DNA of 64,000 nt from Phorcus lineatus. Taxonomy: Eukaryota > Mollusca > Gastropoda > Trochida > Trochidae. This document shows, piece after piece, positions 42,701-51,998 of this stretch (position 1 is the first letter of the stretch; every line of letters starts with the position of its first letter). Position numbers and translations under genes: made by a program. The stretch lies in the NCBI GenBank assembly GCA_921293015.1, contig OV121082.1, positions 44,722,971-44,786,970 of the forward strand, given 5' to 3'. The notes below the pieces were generated by a model, which ran no database searches, had not been told where the DNA came from, and was given only the letters and a program-made list of their open reading frames with translations.

Positions 42701-45700
42701 AAGTTGTGAACCAGTACACCAGGTGTTTCCTCACTTAGCTCCACTCTCTCAAGGTGTTTTCATATCAGCTCTAGGGAATCTTCCCCAATGCTATGTCTGA
42801 CCTCAGTATTCCATAGAGAGATTCAGGTCATTTTCTTGTCTTATGGAAATATCAGACTTTAGTCTAAATGTAAAACAGAGAGAATGATGGCTTAGTGGCG
42901 GATTCAAAGGAGACTAGGAATGGTTCTGGCTCCCCCCCACCCCTCTCATGTGACCAAAGTTTTCCTTCTTTGCTTAATAAGGCTTCATTTTCTCAGACTA
43001 AATAGTATAGTAACTATAAATTGCTATGCCTCTGAAAATAGGAACAAACAGGGTTTTACATAGTCAATCAAAACTGAGAGTCCAGGGTACTCAGAGTACA
43101 TATTTTTTGGAGTCTCATTTCCTATTTAGGAGTCTTCCGAAAATACAATGGATGTTTCACACTTGATAGAAGGTTGATAAAGATCTATCTATTTTAGATT
43201 ATTAATGGTGGATGTTTTTAATAACATCTTGTCATGAAAATCATACTAAAATCTGTTTTTTATCAAAAATATATATTTGTATCCGAAAAATCCTGCATCA
43301 TAGCGAACCCATGAAAGTTTTTTTGGGATCCTCCAGACATTTTCTGAGTCAAATACTCAGGAAAGTTGAGTCCCGTAAAACCCTGCTCAAATAATCTTAA
43401 GGTTATCCTTCTTTGTGTTAGAAACACTTAGTTTGCCATTGATATCATATCATGTTTAACATTAACTGTTTGCCAGCCCAAGCAGACTTCCTGCCAACTT
43501 CATTTTATTGAAGCTGTCTGAGGGTTGGATGGCATAACATCCATCCTGTACTGGATGAAATAATTAAGAATTATAGAGTTATTTTCGAGGTTACAATTTG
43601 AAATAATGTTTAATTGTTTTGTAAATGTGCCTGTTAAATACAAATGTCAACCGCAGTCAAATCATAATGGATAGATAAGTCCTTTAATATATTATCAACA
43701 GTTTTCCAAACCAGAAATATATATATAGTCAAATCATATATTATCAACAGTTTTCCAAACCAGAAATATAAGTATAGTCAAATCATAATTGATACGTCCT
43801 TTATATATTGTCAACAGTTTTCCAAACCAGAAATATATATATAGTCAAATCATAATTGATACGTCCTTTATATATTGTCAACGGTTTTCCAAACCAGAAA
43901 TATATATATTTATATCTTGTAACAGATTAACTGTGGCTGCTTTCATGATTTTCGGTTCATAACAAGTTCACAATGAAAATAATCAACAACATGTGATTAT
44001 CATTTAATCAGACCTGTTTCGTTTACAATTTAATATAATTTCTGTGACATCTGTTGTAATGTTATGAGAGAAAAAATATTAAGAGACGCATTGTAAACCA
44101 GTCAATGAAATTTTGTTGATATTTTATGGGTGCTTCGTATATATTTCAAAGAACAAGATGCTTGGAGTTCTGATGTTCAGCAGGTTCTTTAATGGGACTA
44201 TGTGCCAAGAATATTCAATTATTTCATGTCGGTACTTGCCCTACCTAATCATATCCTCAATATTTGTCTAATCTCTTCCTTTCTGATATTTTGTATTGCT
44301 GCCTACAGGTCCTATGGTTAGTGAGGATGCTGAGACACTTTCTGACGTGAAGACGTTGATATCGCAGCTGTACTCAACACTTAATGTGGAACAGTTCCAG
44401 CTGGAGAGGGAGAAGGAGCTGCAACAGAAGCTGGAGGACCTCAAAGTACAGCTGGAGCCCCTCGAAAGGGTAGGTACAGCTTTTACAGGGGATAGACATC
44501 AGTACTTGGGGAGATAAATGGGTGGAATATGTGAATATCTTTTTCTTCGGTGTTATCTGGGATGGGCTAATGGGTTCATATATGATATATATTATATACT
44601 ACATGATTTTTATGGAGGATGGGACAAAGATATCGGAATTGAATTGTGATTTGATAATAAATCTTGTATTGAGGACAATATAGAGATTTGTTATATAAAT
44701 AATAAAAATACTTTTGGATTTAATATGAAATTATATGTAAAATTGTTATAGTGAAGTTATATTGTAAAGAAGCTAATAAAAGAATTGACTGGTTTGCTAA
44801 ACATGTAAAAGGTAATTTACCACTTTGTACATCATATATTACACATAGTAACGTGTGTTAATAACGACCTCCGGAGGGTCTCAGCATAAGAATAGTGACA
44901 AGCACCAAGAATCTAGCATCCTTTTCCAAACATGTACCTAAAAATTCATTATAAATTTATAATGTGAACCTAATTTGTTGTCCTGCACACAGGTGAAGAC
45001 AGACCTGGCGCTGAAATCTGATGGATACACGAGGAAGCTGACCTGGTTGGGTCTGGGTCTGATGGGTCTGCAGTTTGGGATCTTGGCACGACTGACGTGG
45101 TGGGAGTACTCGTGGGATATCATGGAACCTGTCACCTACTTTGTCACATATGGAACCACCATGGCCATGTATGCCTACTACGTTCTCACAAAAGAGGTGT
45201 GTCTGTGGATCTGCATTTGTTAAGTGATATTTGGGGTTATTTGTATTGAGTTCCGACCTTGGTTATAGAGATTTTTACCTGAGGAAGTGTGTCATATGAC
45301 TTAAACCAATTAAACGGGAAATATTTTTTTTATGTGATCAATATAGCAAGGTTTATGTCAATATGTTCAACTACGTGATATGTTACATTTTCAAATGTAT
45401 TATTATTATTAGTACCAATTTTGTTCAATTCTAATCACATATGAATAGCCAGTTAATAGCCTGCTTGCCAGCCATAGTGATCTTGCAAAACTTTTTTTCT
45501 AATTATGTCAAGGACAATAAAATACGTCAAAATCATCGATAAATGATCGTTGCAAGGCAAGGGTGTTATGTTCATGCATGAATAATATGCCACCATTTGT
45601 GTCTTGCCCAATGGTTATGAGATATAAGATCTGATAACTGATGATTTTACAGGATTACAACTTCCCTGAAGTGAGGGATCGTCAATTCTTGCTGAAATTC

Positions 45701-45856
45701 TACAAACAGGCCAAGAAGAGCAACCTGGACGTGAAGAAGTACAACGAACTACGCGACGCCATCTCTCAGGTCGAGCATGACCTTCGTCGGCTCCGTGACC
45801 CGCTTCAGATCCATCTGCCTATCACAGAGCTTGAGCGAGTCAAATTCAAACAATAA
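12590..45856 (+). CDS. MCU: Mitochondrial calcium uniporter MCU, 5' partial (five exons)
   Basis: Pore-forming subunit of the mitochondrial inner-membrane Ca2+ channel. Coding exons 12590-12760, 29347-29451, 44309-44469, 44993-45196 and 45653-45856 all have AG/GT borders and join in phase to 281 residues plus a stop. Order seen: beta-grasp-like N-terminal domain (starts [15 protein letters not shown]), coiled coil 1 (about residues 105-145), TM1 ([20 protein letters not shown]), pore loop [12 protein letters not shown]2 ([18 protein letters not shown]), then a C-terminal coiled coil ending RVKFKQ. The DIME selectivity motif and neighbouring residues are typical of MCU. The C-terminal part ([11 protein letters not shown]) also favours MCU over the MCUB paralog. 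The exon(s) for the mitochondrial targeting peptide were not found in 1-12589 and probably lie upstream. Family identity is judged by eye from recalled MCU sequences; no search was run. Confidence 0.96.
12930..13853 (+). mobile_element. Mariner-type transposon relic with terminal inverted repeats
   Basis: The 28-bp ends at 12930-12957 (starts caagggtaaat) and 13826-13853 (ends atttaccctcg) are inverted copies with a few mismatches. TA follows the right end; the matching left position reads TT. The element is about 924 bp, shorter than the usual ~1.3 kb, so it is internally deleted and non-autonomous. It lies in MCU intron sequence. Confidence 0.85.
13111..13786 (+). pseudogene. Mariner transposase pseudogene
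   Basis: Fragments in different forward frames match mariner transposase order: [20 protein letters not shown] then LGDD (from about 13130), [13 protein letters not shown] near 13372, then [20 protein letters not shown] near 13555 (the YSPDLAPxD signature that holds the last catalytic Asp), and a C-terminus ending VEK-stop at 13786. Stops and frame changes separate the pieces, and part of the middle is lost, so it cannot encode an active enzyme. Confidence 0.85.
13895..14182 (+). repeat. Dispersed repeat family B, copy 1
   Basis: Shares ordered blocks with 41003-41233: cacaatgttaac/agc, acactgtac...gatttatgt, aagtaataaacagaa, actaaattcct, ctcgtttaat and tatcctctat. Non-coding, starting about 40 bp past the mariner right end. 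Element class not recognised. Confidence 0.55.
14183..16549. other. No feature recognised; MCU intron
   Basis: AT-rich intron sequence. Short frames such as 15523-15735 (+) and 15156-15356 (-) have no supporting features. Confidence 0.5.
16550..16672 (+). repeat. Degenerate SINE 3' fragment
   Basis: An eroded copy of the SINE tail half: agctgacgcctgcaggattca, cttcttgcaataaaactagcc, gccatgataagtg, then gacattaaa in place of cggcgttaaa. No tail microsatellite remains. Confidence 0.55.
16673..18455. other. No feature recognised; MCU intron
   Basis: No coding or repeat structure identified. A 118-codon frame at 18094-18450 has a hydrophobic, AT-driven composition and no family features. Confidence 0.45.
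18464..18784 (+). mobile_element. Full-length tRNA-derived SINE with CCTCA-type tail
   Basis: The head resembles a tRNA gene: box A atagcgcagtgg at 18476-18487 and box B ggttcgaatcc at 18521-18531, the internal RNA polymerase III promoter. A body follows (ctcggcaactttgtctgcag; ggtttcaccgtaatgcatag; ggctttctccctgcaatt; agcagccgcgatataag; aaagcggcgttaaacacc), ending in actcacctcacctcacc. It is flanked by ttgatact at 18456-18463 and 18785-18792. Best reference copy in this window. The open frame across it is not a gene. Confidence 0.88.
18793..20771. other. No gene recognised; MCU intron
   Basis: A minus-strand frame at 18995-19288 has no recognisable family. About 20581-20640 resembles the 5' end of repeat family A. 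Confidence 0.4.
20772..21108 (+). repeat. Minisatellite, 66-bp unit, about five copies
   Basis: The marker ctgcaatgat recurs at 20829, 20895, 20961, 21027 and 21093, exactly 66 bp apart. Units contain aaatagttgatagatgcag and cctgtaaaccaag. Because 66 is divisible by 3, the minus strand stays open for 132 codons as a hydrophobic 22-residue repeat; this is a by-product of the array, with no sign of a gene. Confidence 0.9.
21109..22740. other. No feature recognised; MCU intron
   Basis: AT-rich sequence with no coding or repeat signal found. Confidence 0.45.
22741..23190 (+). repeat. Tandem repeat, ~83-bp unit, five to six copies
   Basis: The block gcagtggcttttaggcctct plus gaactttgctcaagtgta recurs at 22810, 22893, 22969, 23052 and 23135 (periods 83, 76, 83, 83), with a degenerate first unit at 22757. 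Units also share attagccac and gatacaagcataaatattctt. Confidence 0.88.
23191..24929. other. No gene confirmed; MCU intron
   Basis: A minus-strand frame at 24374-24628 looks more protein-like than its neighbours ([20 protein letters not shown]) but has no splice or family support. Otherwise featureless. Confidence 0.35.
24930..25145 (+). repeat. CCTCA/CACCT-rich degenerate microsatellite
   Basis: A pyrimidine-rich tract built from cctcacct, ccttgcct and cacctaacct variants. Its core matches the tail of the SINE family here, so it probably grew from a SINE tail whose body has decayed or been lost. Confidence 0.6.
25146..29346. other. No feature recognised; MCU intron
   Basis: About 4.2 kb of intron with no coding, RNA or clear repeat signal; short frames are without support. 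Confidence 0.45.
29347..29451 (+). CDS. MCU: MCU exon: second half of N-terminal domain
   Basis: Acceptor tttctgatgcag ends at 29346 and donor gtgagt starts at 29452; 105 nt, phase 1 at both ends. Joined to the previous exon it reads [19 protein letters not shown], then [16 protein letters not shown], matching the part of human MCU that contains DDFKLVINDLTYHV. A frame beginning at the ATG inside this exon is out of phase and not coding. It is isolated by introns of 16,586 bp (left) and 14,857 bp (right), so a gene finder could easily miss it. Confidence 0.92.
29555..29891 (+). mobile_element. TA-flanked MITE, copy 1 (internally deleted, 337 bp)
   Basis: Starts TA-AAGAGCCACTCCGTGA and ends TCACGGAGTGGCTCTT-TA, so the ends are inverted copies of at least 16 bp flanked by TA, the footprint of Tc1/mariner-type transposition. 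It aligns with the ~470-bp copies at 52400, 57029 and 61004 but lacks about 135 bp in the middle. It contains the family core cgcgccactgtccggttttc. No ORF of note. It lies 103 bp after an MCU exon. Confidence 0.88.
29892..34562. other. No gene confirmed; MCU intron
   Basis: Two overlapping minus-strand frames at 31186-31495 look weakly protein-like but are unassigned. Nothing else is recognised. Confidence 0.4.
34563..36811. mobile_element. piggyBac-like non-autonomous element (TTAA-flanked, ~2.25 kb)
   Basis: TTAA at 34563-34566 is followed by CCCTTAAGATGCGGGTCC; the right end reads GCAACGGAAGGG then TTAA at 36808-36811. TTAA duplication and CCCTT termini are the piggyBac hallmark. The block differs from its surroundings: more CpG, an 18-bp perfect palindrome (34582-34599), two GC-rich hairpins (36106-36141), an internal ~180-bp repeat, and a near-duplicate motif ctggaaaattc(g/a)gccac at about 36699 and 36750. 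No transposase-like ORF is seen. The inverted ends match for only about 5 bp, so the assignment is moderate. Confidence 0.5.
35050..36480 (+). repeat. Degenerate ~180-bp tandem repeat inside the TTAA element
   Basis: A motif of the form agagaaaaggat.gtcttcaatt then catataaaatttgcatgta recurs at about 35060, 35242, 35416, 35613, 35792, 35986, 36275 and 36423. Spacing is mostly 174-197 bp, with one long gap that holds the two GC hairpins. Units are strongly diverged. Confidence 0.6.
36995..37110 (+). repeat. Degenerate SINE 3' fragment
   Basis: Matches the SINE body in order: aggttccaccgagaacatggccgcaatggg, gttgcaggttttctctttgcagtaatta, cattataagtcaaataa, gatgtttaac. Head and tail are missing. 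Confidence 0.5.
37600..38345 (+). repeat. Degenerate ~120-bp tandem repeat hosting a SINE
   Basis: Units share gtgacactgatctgttcac, cagtagtcttacatcctaaa and ccaaatgttggtttgtac. The tgaca.tga block falls at 37632, 37748, 37870 and 37999, then again near 38298 after the SINE at 38046-38205. Confidence 0.65.
38046..38205 (+). mobile_element. 5'-truncated SINE with 16-bp target-site duplication
   Basis: Starts at cagtaccacccatggttcc (mid-body) and ends cacctcacctcacctca. The direct repeat cttcctaaaccttctc at 38030-38045 and 38206-38221 flanks it. It closely matches the copy at 18464-18784, so it is fairly young. Confidence 0.85.
38101..38700 (+). repeat. 300-bp tandem duplication, one mismatch
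   Basis: 38101-38400 and 38401-38700 are identical except position 38249 (t) versus 38549 (a). The unit holds the last ~105 bp of the SINE, its right target-site copy and one adjacent array unit, so it postdates the SINE insertion. Confidence 0.95.
39621..39863 (+). mobile_element. SINE copy lacking the tRNA head
   Basis: Begins aagccaggggctcggcagtt just after the position of box B and runs through caataccaaccatggtttg, ggtttcagcgcaatacatag and gcggcattcaacctc to the tail acctcacctcgcc. Moderately diverged; a target-site duplication is not evident. Confidence 0.75.
40321..40362. repeat. AT-rich microsatellite (TATATATTTATA type)
   Basis: A run of imperfect (TA)n and TATTTATA units; simple sequence in MCU intron. 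Confidence 0.8.
40705..40920 (-). mobile_element. SINE, reverse orientation, with tRNA head
   Basis: On the minus strand it begins near 40915 with a head containing gatagtgcagtggttagtg (box A) and aggttcaaatcctgcc (box B), followed by body blocks matching aatgctacactgaa and ccatggttcg. It is diverged and its CCTCA tail is not preserved. Confidence 0.7.
41003..41233 (+). repeat. Dispersed repeat family B, copy 2
   Basis: Diverged partner of 13895-14182, sharing ordered blocks including gatgtcacaatgttagc, ttgatttatgtgg, agtaataaacagaatactgaa, aactcgtttaata and actatcctctataa. No ORF, class unknown. Confidence 0.55.
41234..43669. other. No feature recognised; MCU intron
   Basis: AT-rich. Frames such as 41767-41979 (+) and 42363-42620 (+) have no support. 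Confidence 0.45.
43670..43915 (+). repeat. Tandem repeat, 67-bp unit, four copies
   Basis: ttttccaaaccagaaatata recurs at 43702, 43751, 43818 and 43885; the last intervals are 67 bp and the first is 49 bp (a deleted unit). Units also share atagtcaaatcataattgat and cgtcctttatatatt. Confidence 0.88.
44309..44469 (+). CDS. MCU: MCU exon: linker and coiled coil 1
   Basis: Acceptor tgcctacag ends at 44308 and donor gtaggt starts at 44470. Enters in phase 1, leaves in phase 0. It encodes [40 protein letters not shown] and [14 protein letters not shown], with the heptad-like charged pattern of MCU coiled coil 1, which in known structures precedes TM1 on the matrix side. Confidence 0.95.
44993..45196 (+). 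CDS. MCU: MCU exon: TM1, DIME pore loop, TM2
   Basis: Acceptor gcacacag ends at 44992 and donor gtgtgt starts at 45197; 204 nt, phase 0 at both ends, so the whole channel module is one exon. It carries TM1, the sequence [18 protein letters not shown], and TM2. DIME codons are 45116-45127; the Asp and Glu correspond to the Ca2+-coordinating rings of the selectivity filter in solved MCU structures. This is the most diagnostic stretch of the gene. Confidence 0.97.
45653..45856 (+). CDS. MCU: MCU last coding exon: C-terminal coiled coil
   Basis: Acceptor gattttacag ends at 45652; TAA stop at 45854-45856. It encodes [39 protein letters not shown] and [20 protein letters not shown], then LERVKFKQ. 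This matches the human segment YPEARDRQYLLFFHKGAKK through RLRDPLQVHLPL. The 3' UTR follows directly. Confidence 0.96.
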   Translation, partial: DYNFPEVRDRQFLLKFYKQAKKSNLDVKKYNELRDAISQVEHDLRRLRDPLQIHLPITELERVKFKQ

Positions 45857-46084
45857 GAAATCTGCTCTGTAGGTTCTAAGCAAATATCTTACATAGGTAA
45901 AGACTTTGCAAGCATGGCTATAGGACTCTGCCTCCAGATAAGCAATAGGTGGATTTTGATAAGGGCATGAGGACTTTTGATAGGTTTAGAAGGAGAACAA
46001 TAGAACACTGATGTAAAACTTCTTATATAAATAGGAAAGTAAAGTTATGACATACCAAAAAAACACTTTTGAAGTTAATGTTTG

Positions 46085-46356
46085 AATAAACTGATATGTC
46101 ATTTATATTGCATCACCAGCGATACCATTCAAATAATAATTTTTAACAAAATCAGTGTAACAAGCATAATAAATGAGAGGGTATGTGCCTGACATTAATG
46201 GAATAACAAAGATATAATTGTCACAAAACTCTCAAAAGTTACAAAAGAGCCATTGATTGCTTTCATTAAAGACTGACATGTTATGTAACAATTAACTCAA
46301 GCAAACATCTTGTGACACTAACTCATGCCATACCACAAACCATTTTAGGAAATAAA
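46085..46356 (+). promoter_or_regulatory. Candidate MCU polyadenylation signals
   Basis: Three AATAAA hexamers follow the MCU stop: 46085-46090, 46168-46173 and 46351-46356. Any could direct 3' end formation. In AT-rich DNA they are weak evidence, and the sequence alone does not say which is used. Confidence 0.4.
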
Positions 46357-46776
46357 TCTAGACACCATGTTGTGATGCGAGAGAGAAATGTAGTCCGGCT
46401 ACACACTGCAATGTGAGTTTAACAAGTCGATGATACAACAAACCGTCTCACCTCAGTTGACATCTCAAGCCGATAACACCTTACTGGGACTAGATCAGGC
46501 TATGCATCTATCGTCCCTTCAGTCATCTGCTGTTTTATCTTACTTCCTGTATTTCCTTCATAGTTGACCATCCCATGTTTATAGATATACATGGTCCATT
46601 GCCACAGTCATGTCTTCTTGAAATGTGTGTTCTTATCTAGGTATACCTGACAAAGCAATAGTCATCAGTTGAAACCAAAGTTTCATACATAACTGACAGT
46701 GTAGTTATTTTCCTGGTAACACCTTGATTGCTTCTTTCTAGTATTAAACAGTTAGCCTTAAACAAATCCTTCATCT

Positions 46777-46883
46777 GGGGTCCATTGCACACTAAGGTTA
46801 ACCTTAGTGCCATCCTTTAACATTGCACTTAGGCTACCTTTGTGACTTAAGGTAACCTTAGTGTTTTGTGCAACGGCCCCCAG
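46777..46883. mobile_element. Short foldback (MITE-like) element
   Basis: ctggggtccattgcacac plus taaggttaacct on the left is the inverted counterpart of ggtaaccttagtgttttgtg plus caacggcccccagg on the right. The arms nearly meet, so the ~107-bp sequence can form one long hairpin. No target-site duplication is resolved. Confidence 0.65.
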
Positions 46884-49800
46884 GCTTTTAGATTATGTTT
46901 CGAATAAGAAATATTTTTCTGATTGGAGTTACCTCCCTTTCTGGTTTACAATCAGTTCTTTTATATTTTCTTATAAATTTCATGGAAATCAGATGTAGGA
47001 TCTTCTGTTTTATGATATTTGTGTGACTACCGAGTAAATGACTTTTGATGGTGAATATGGTTACCTATGCAATAACAAGTGACTAAACTTTGTGTTCTGA
47101 AAGAAATCTGTTCAATATGGACAATTTATTTTTTATTTAGAAAGGTTTGAAATTTCAAACTTTTTCATCAATACACATAAATGTTGTAGTTTTTAAAGTC
47201 AAATCCTTACCCATCAATGTTGTTCTTTTTAAAATCAATTTAAAGTTAAGAAATTAGTTTTCAAACAGTTATTCTCTCAGTAGATCCTGATCTCGACAGG
47301 TTTTTCTAAACTATTTTGCTATTTAGCAATTTTCCTGTTTACCTTACAACAATTTTTAACTTTTCTATACTGCCTCTGTTTTTGTTTCTTTTAATAGAAA
47401 TGAGGAAAGAATATTCAAGATGTCATATGCCATTACTTCTTTCTTCACATGGCATTTCATGTACATATCAATTTCTCAATATTTCTCACAAGTTGACATA
47501 TTACTATGCCCGTACTTAAAACCTTGACTGTTATGGTTTAAATGATCCCTTGACACAATGTTTCAGATGAATATGAATTTTCAATTATGAAATCTTGAAA
47601 TTTACTAATCAGACCTCAATAATAGTTTATATGATTTTTGTTTATGTTATGAGTCACTGATTTCTGTGTTAGATTTTAAGCTGGCTACATTTGATATGAG
47701 GAGGAGAATTTAAAATGGCCGCAGGTAAGTTATTGAGTTATCTCCCTTGGCAAATGTCCATCTCCACAGCTGCACCTTGTAGAAATAATAACGATATACA
47801 GCAGTCTTGCTGGTGCAGTATGTACATACATACAGCCCTGTTTGGTTGTGATACAGACTTCAGAGAATAACTGCCTTAACATAAAGCATATGTGATGTTC
47901 AGTTCGCAGGCTGGTATGTCCTGTTTAATTTTTAAAGGGACACTGCTAAAACATTTGTTAGGTTTTGATAAGAAAATAATCATGAAATGAGCGATCCTTG
48001 TTACTTATTGAGTAATGATTAATGTAGATGCGTGAGAAAAGAGTCAGGTTTATGGTGTTGGGTACATGACCAGAAGAAATGCATGAATGTTTATGGGGGA
48101 AAGTGTGTTGCTTGCAATTGATTATTTCTTTTATCGCTCTGATTGTTTATCTTTTAAATTTCAATAGTTTTAAAGTTCCTTCATTTGTAAGTCAAAAAGC
48201 GTTTAGGTTTTTGATTTACCATTGAAGATATCTCTGTAGAATAAATGTACAATGTTATTTATTATACATTGTATAATATAGGTTATGCTGTCTGAGCTAA
48301 GATATAGTGCTTACACTGGTCTTTCTGACATTGTAATCAAGTTTTGACAGCGTAATGCGTTTGCTTTTTGAATCGTAGTCTGATATCGAGAAAGTTTGGG
48401 GCAAATTATAAGAAAGAAAAAAAAATTAGAATAAATACTAAAATTTATCAAACATTTTTTTGCACCTTAGCTACAAAACCATGATAGATATGTTAAAATT
48501 TCTTTATGCAATTTAGTTTAATAATCATTATATCTTTATCCTTAAAAGTTGATGGATATGAGATTGTTATAACAAGCCGAAGAAGAGACAAAGTATATGT
48601 CAATATCTTCATTAATGTTTTAAAGTTATAAAGAATATTATTGTTATCATTTATTGAGAACATGATTGTTTATTGTTTGACTGATGTTATATCATCTTTG
48701 ATCCCTGTAACCTTGCCTGGAGTGTTATTTCGTACAAGTTTGAATTTTTCGACCAAACCAGAGCCAATGACAAGGTTTTCTTGGGATGAGTGTGGTAAGA
48801 AGATGATCCTATGGAAGTATTTCATAATATCTTATTTGAGAAGGTAATTGACATTAACTTTAGCATAAACGCTTTGGTTTTATTCTCATCTAAATTTTAC
48901 CTTAAATTGGTATTGTTCAACTATTATCAAAGTTTAAATTTTGGGATGTTATTTTCAAATTTCTTTTTATTATACCCTTAATATTCTTTCATAAGTAAAA
49001 TATTGTTTACATTTAGTTAAATTATTTTGTAATGATTTTAAAATGGGCAATCATTCAATAATTGAGTGTATGAAAGGATTAAAAGATGTCATGTTGATAA
49101 ATGATATGTACTCATTATATGAATTTAAAAACTATGATTGTTGATTAATAAACCGAACAAAACGTACCAGAGCTGGAATCACGCCCACATTTGTTTATGT
49201 GGAGTGATGAGTGTCTTGTTAAAGGGAACTTATTACAAGCTTAGAGGGGGATCGCCATTTTGGTTTCCTCCAGAACAATTTTATAGAACAGTCCCCTGTC
49301 CAGTTTGGACATTCGGTTCTTGTAAGATTATGCCTGAACAATAGTTACCGGTATATATATACCATCATATTGTCTAATGAACAAAATGGCATGTTTAACC
49401 CTATTTTGTTGTAAATTTACTATGATTTATGACATGATATATTTGTAGTGTTTGTTAAGAAATCATGGTCTGCCTCTAGATGTGTCCTAATTTGTATATA
49501 CATTGAAGAAATATTGATCAGTAAACACACCGCTATTTATGACCTGTCAGTGTTCCCCTGTACATGATCAATGGACTTAATTAATGATAATTAAATTTCC
49601 TCCTTCTCTAGGTCACAAACAGTTTACTCACTTCATATCATTTCATAACCCCCATTGTTGAAATATCCATTAATGCATAATATCAACTACAAAAAAATAT
49701 TCAAAATGTATTAACTAAACCACACAAAAAATTATATTCATGTAAAATTTAGAATTTGTTTATCAAATTTAGCGGGTTTTTTTGTTTCTTTTCTATCTGA

Positions 49801-51149
49801 GTTTTGCTCTGTTTCTTTCTCTGCTTCTAACTGTGATATGAGCTTGTTGACAAAGCAACAACTTCCACAGGAACCGCGAAGGACGATGCTGTATGGATGT
49901 TACTGTTGGCTTCGTTATGCTATACTAAGTTGTTTGACAGTGCCTTTTGGTCTGTGTAAAATGAATTGAACAATGTTGTAACAGCATTTTGTTGTTAGGA
50001 TGCTAAATTTATAAATCTCCTTCTTAAAGATCTAAACCCTAGGAAACCTCCTCTGTACTCTTCTCAGAATCTTTATGAATTTTAAATGTTCACTTGACTT
50101 AAAGGGCGTCATTTCTCAAATTTAAGGTTGAAAAAACAAATACTGCAAGATGTATCTTTAACAAGGCTTTTAATACCTTGAATTTGCACTTTGTTATTCG
50201 TATATCGCAATTTTGTTAGAAAAGTATTGTTTTCTTGAGAGAAGATTTATATATTTATTGAGCCACTGGGTCTTCAGCAACATCCCCTGTAAAGCATAAC
50301 TCACCCCAGTCCCGATCATTGGCCATTTTAAGCCTTGCTTACGTTTGTCACAAGTAGTTGCTCGATTGAAGGACCCTCACTTGTGATTTTAGTAATCTTC
50401 AAACACTCCCCTTTTCCAGCAAATCTGCAAATAATAATCAAATATGAAAATGTTAATAATCAACCGGCCAAGTCAACAAAAAGCAATTTCTGCAGTTGAC
50501 TAACTCCAACATGTAGGCCGCCTTGATAGTTTTTGTGACGGGATGTAGTTTTGTTAAGAAAATTCTGACTTCAACATGAAGTCCCGGTCCAGTTCACTAA
50601 AACAAACTGCAGCAAGACCTAAGTAAGCCAATTACTGAGATAGACAGATATATGCCTTGCAAGGGGAGGTTGAGTCTTGAGAGGCAGTCACTACATTGTA
50701 AATAATTTTAAATTTCTCCTCATCTGACTTGTATCTTTACTCTTACAATATGTGGATATCGAGATAAGGAACAAACTGGGAGGTTGGTGTCTAGAAGCAT
50801 TGGGTTCACTAGAGTGGAAAATAGTCATAGAAAACTTTTAAAATGCTAACTCCTTTTCACTTCATTTTAGAATCAGATTGGGAAAAGGAAAAAGGACAGC
50901 TTTGAAATTGATACATGAGTCTCATATAAAATTGTCAACTTCTCCACACTTAAGTTCATAGAAAGATTGTCTGTGGAAGCTTTGTTAATTCTAAGATATT
51001 GCAGATATCAATCATGAAATTTAAATAATTCCATCAGCTTTTACACAGATGCCCTCTGTTCATGACCTTGATCTCTTATCCTGTGACTGTATGACTGTGG
51101 TACAATTGTACAATGGTACTATGTCTGTAGCTGAAACACAAACATGCAC
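46884..51149. other. Intergenic, no feature recognised
   Basis: AT-rich DNA between MCU and the repeats before the ependymin genes. ATGGCCGCAG|gtaagt at 47715 resembles a short first exon but nothing downstream supports it. The frame at 49138-49344 has no known features. Confidence 0.45.
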
Positions 51150-51810
51150 AGGTTAACCAGTGTTATCTGACATGGGTTACAGACTGCTTCATCTGTCTAG
51201 CCAGTGCTATAAGCTATTTGACATGTCTAACTAGCATTACAAGTTTTATCCCATCATTATCAGGTGGAACTAATGGTGTAATGTTTTGGACTGTTTTTAA
51301 AGTTTGACCACTGATACAAGCTATGTTCCATCTCAGGGATCCGTTGCACAAATCGCCTACAATTGATTGTAAGGCTACAATCAATTGTTACCAATGTTAA
51401 AAGAATGGGCTACATGATTGTAACTCTACAACTGCTTTGTGGAACAGGCCCCTGATCTGTAGGTGTCTGACCAATGTTATATATATAAACTATATTCTAG
51501 TTATATTCCATGGCCAACTTCTAAAACAACCTTTATCATATGTCCGTCTGATGAAACAAGCTTTATGTGACATCTGGCCAGTGATACAAGTGATCCCATG
51601 TCTGACAGGTGATAGAAGCTTCATCAACTGTCTAACCACTGATGTACCACCTGTCTGATTTTGATACAATCTATATACCCTTGTCTGATAGGAAATACAA
51701 GCTGTATCATGTGTCTTACTGGTTATAGAAATGTACAAGCTATGTAACATATCTGAGTGATGAAACAAACTATATCCTATGTCTAACTGGTACTGGTTCA
51801 AGCTGTATGT
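51150..51810 (+). repeat. Degenerate ~35-bp minisatellite split by a foldback element
   Basis: Many imperfect units of the form tgtctgaccagtgatacaag-ctatat-catg, spaced about 30-40 bp. Units between 51337 and 51453 are interrupted by the foldback element. A 184-codon minus frame over this array is an artefact. Confidence 0.65.
51337..51453. mobile_element. Short foldback (MITE-like) element inside the minisatellite
   Basis: Left end gggatccgttgcacaaat is the inverted counterpart of the right end tgctttgtggaacaggcccc, and inner blocks (ctacaattgattgtaaggct / acaatcaattgt) pair locally. The termini resemble those of the element at 46777-46883, suggesting one family. Confidence 0.55.
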
Positions 51811-51998
51811 GGAATGTGTATCTCCAGACAGTTTTGCAGTGTACAGACTTACATGTGCTGGTGGTACAAGCAGGGTCTCAAGAAACGACAGCTGCATGTG
51901 ATACAGTCTCACCCAGCTCCTTCTATTTTGAGTACAAATAAATTTTGATAGAATGATTCTTTGTTTATTATTTGTGATGATAAAATTTAGTACCCAGA

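Noticed and set aside
47715-47724. ATGGCCGCAG|gtaagt as a short first coding exon
   Set aside because: Ten coding bases and a donor can occur by chance; no matching downstream exon was found.
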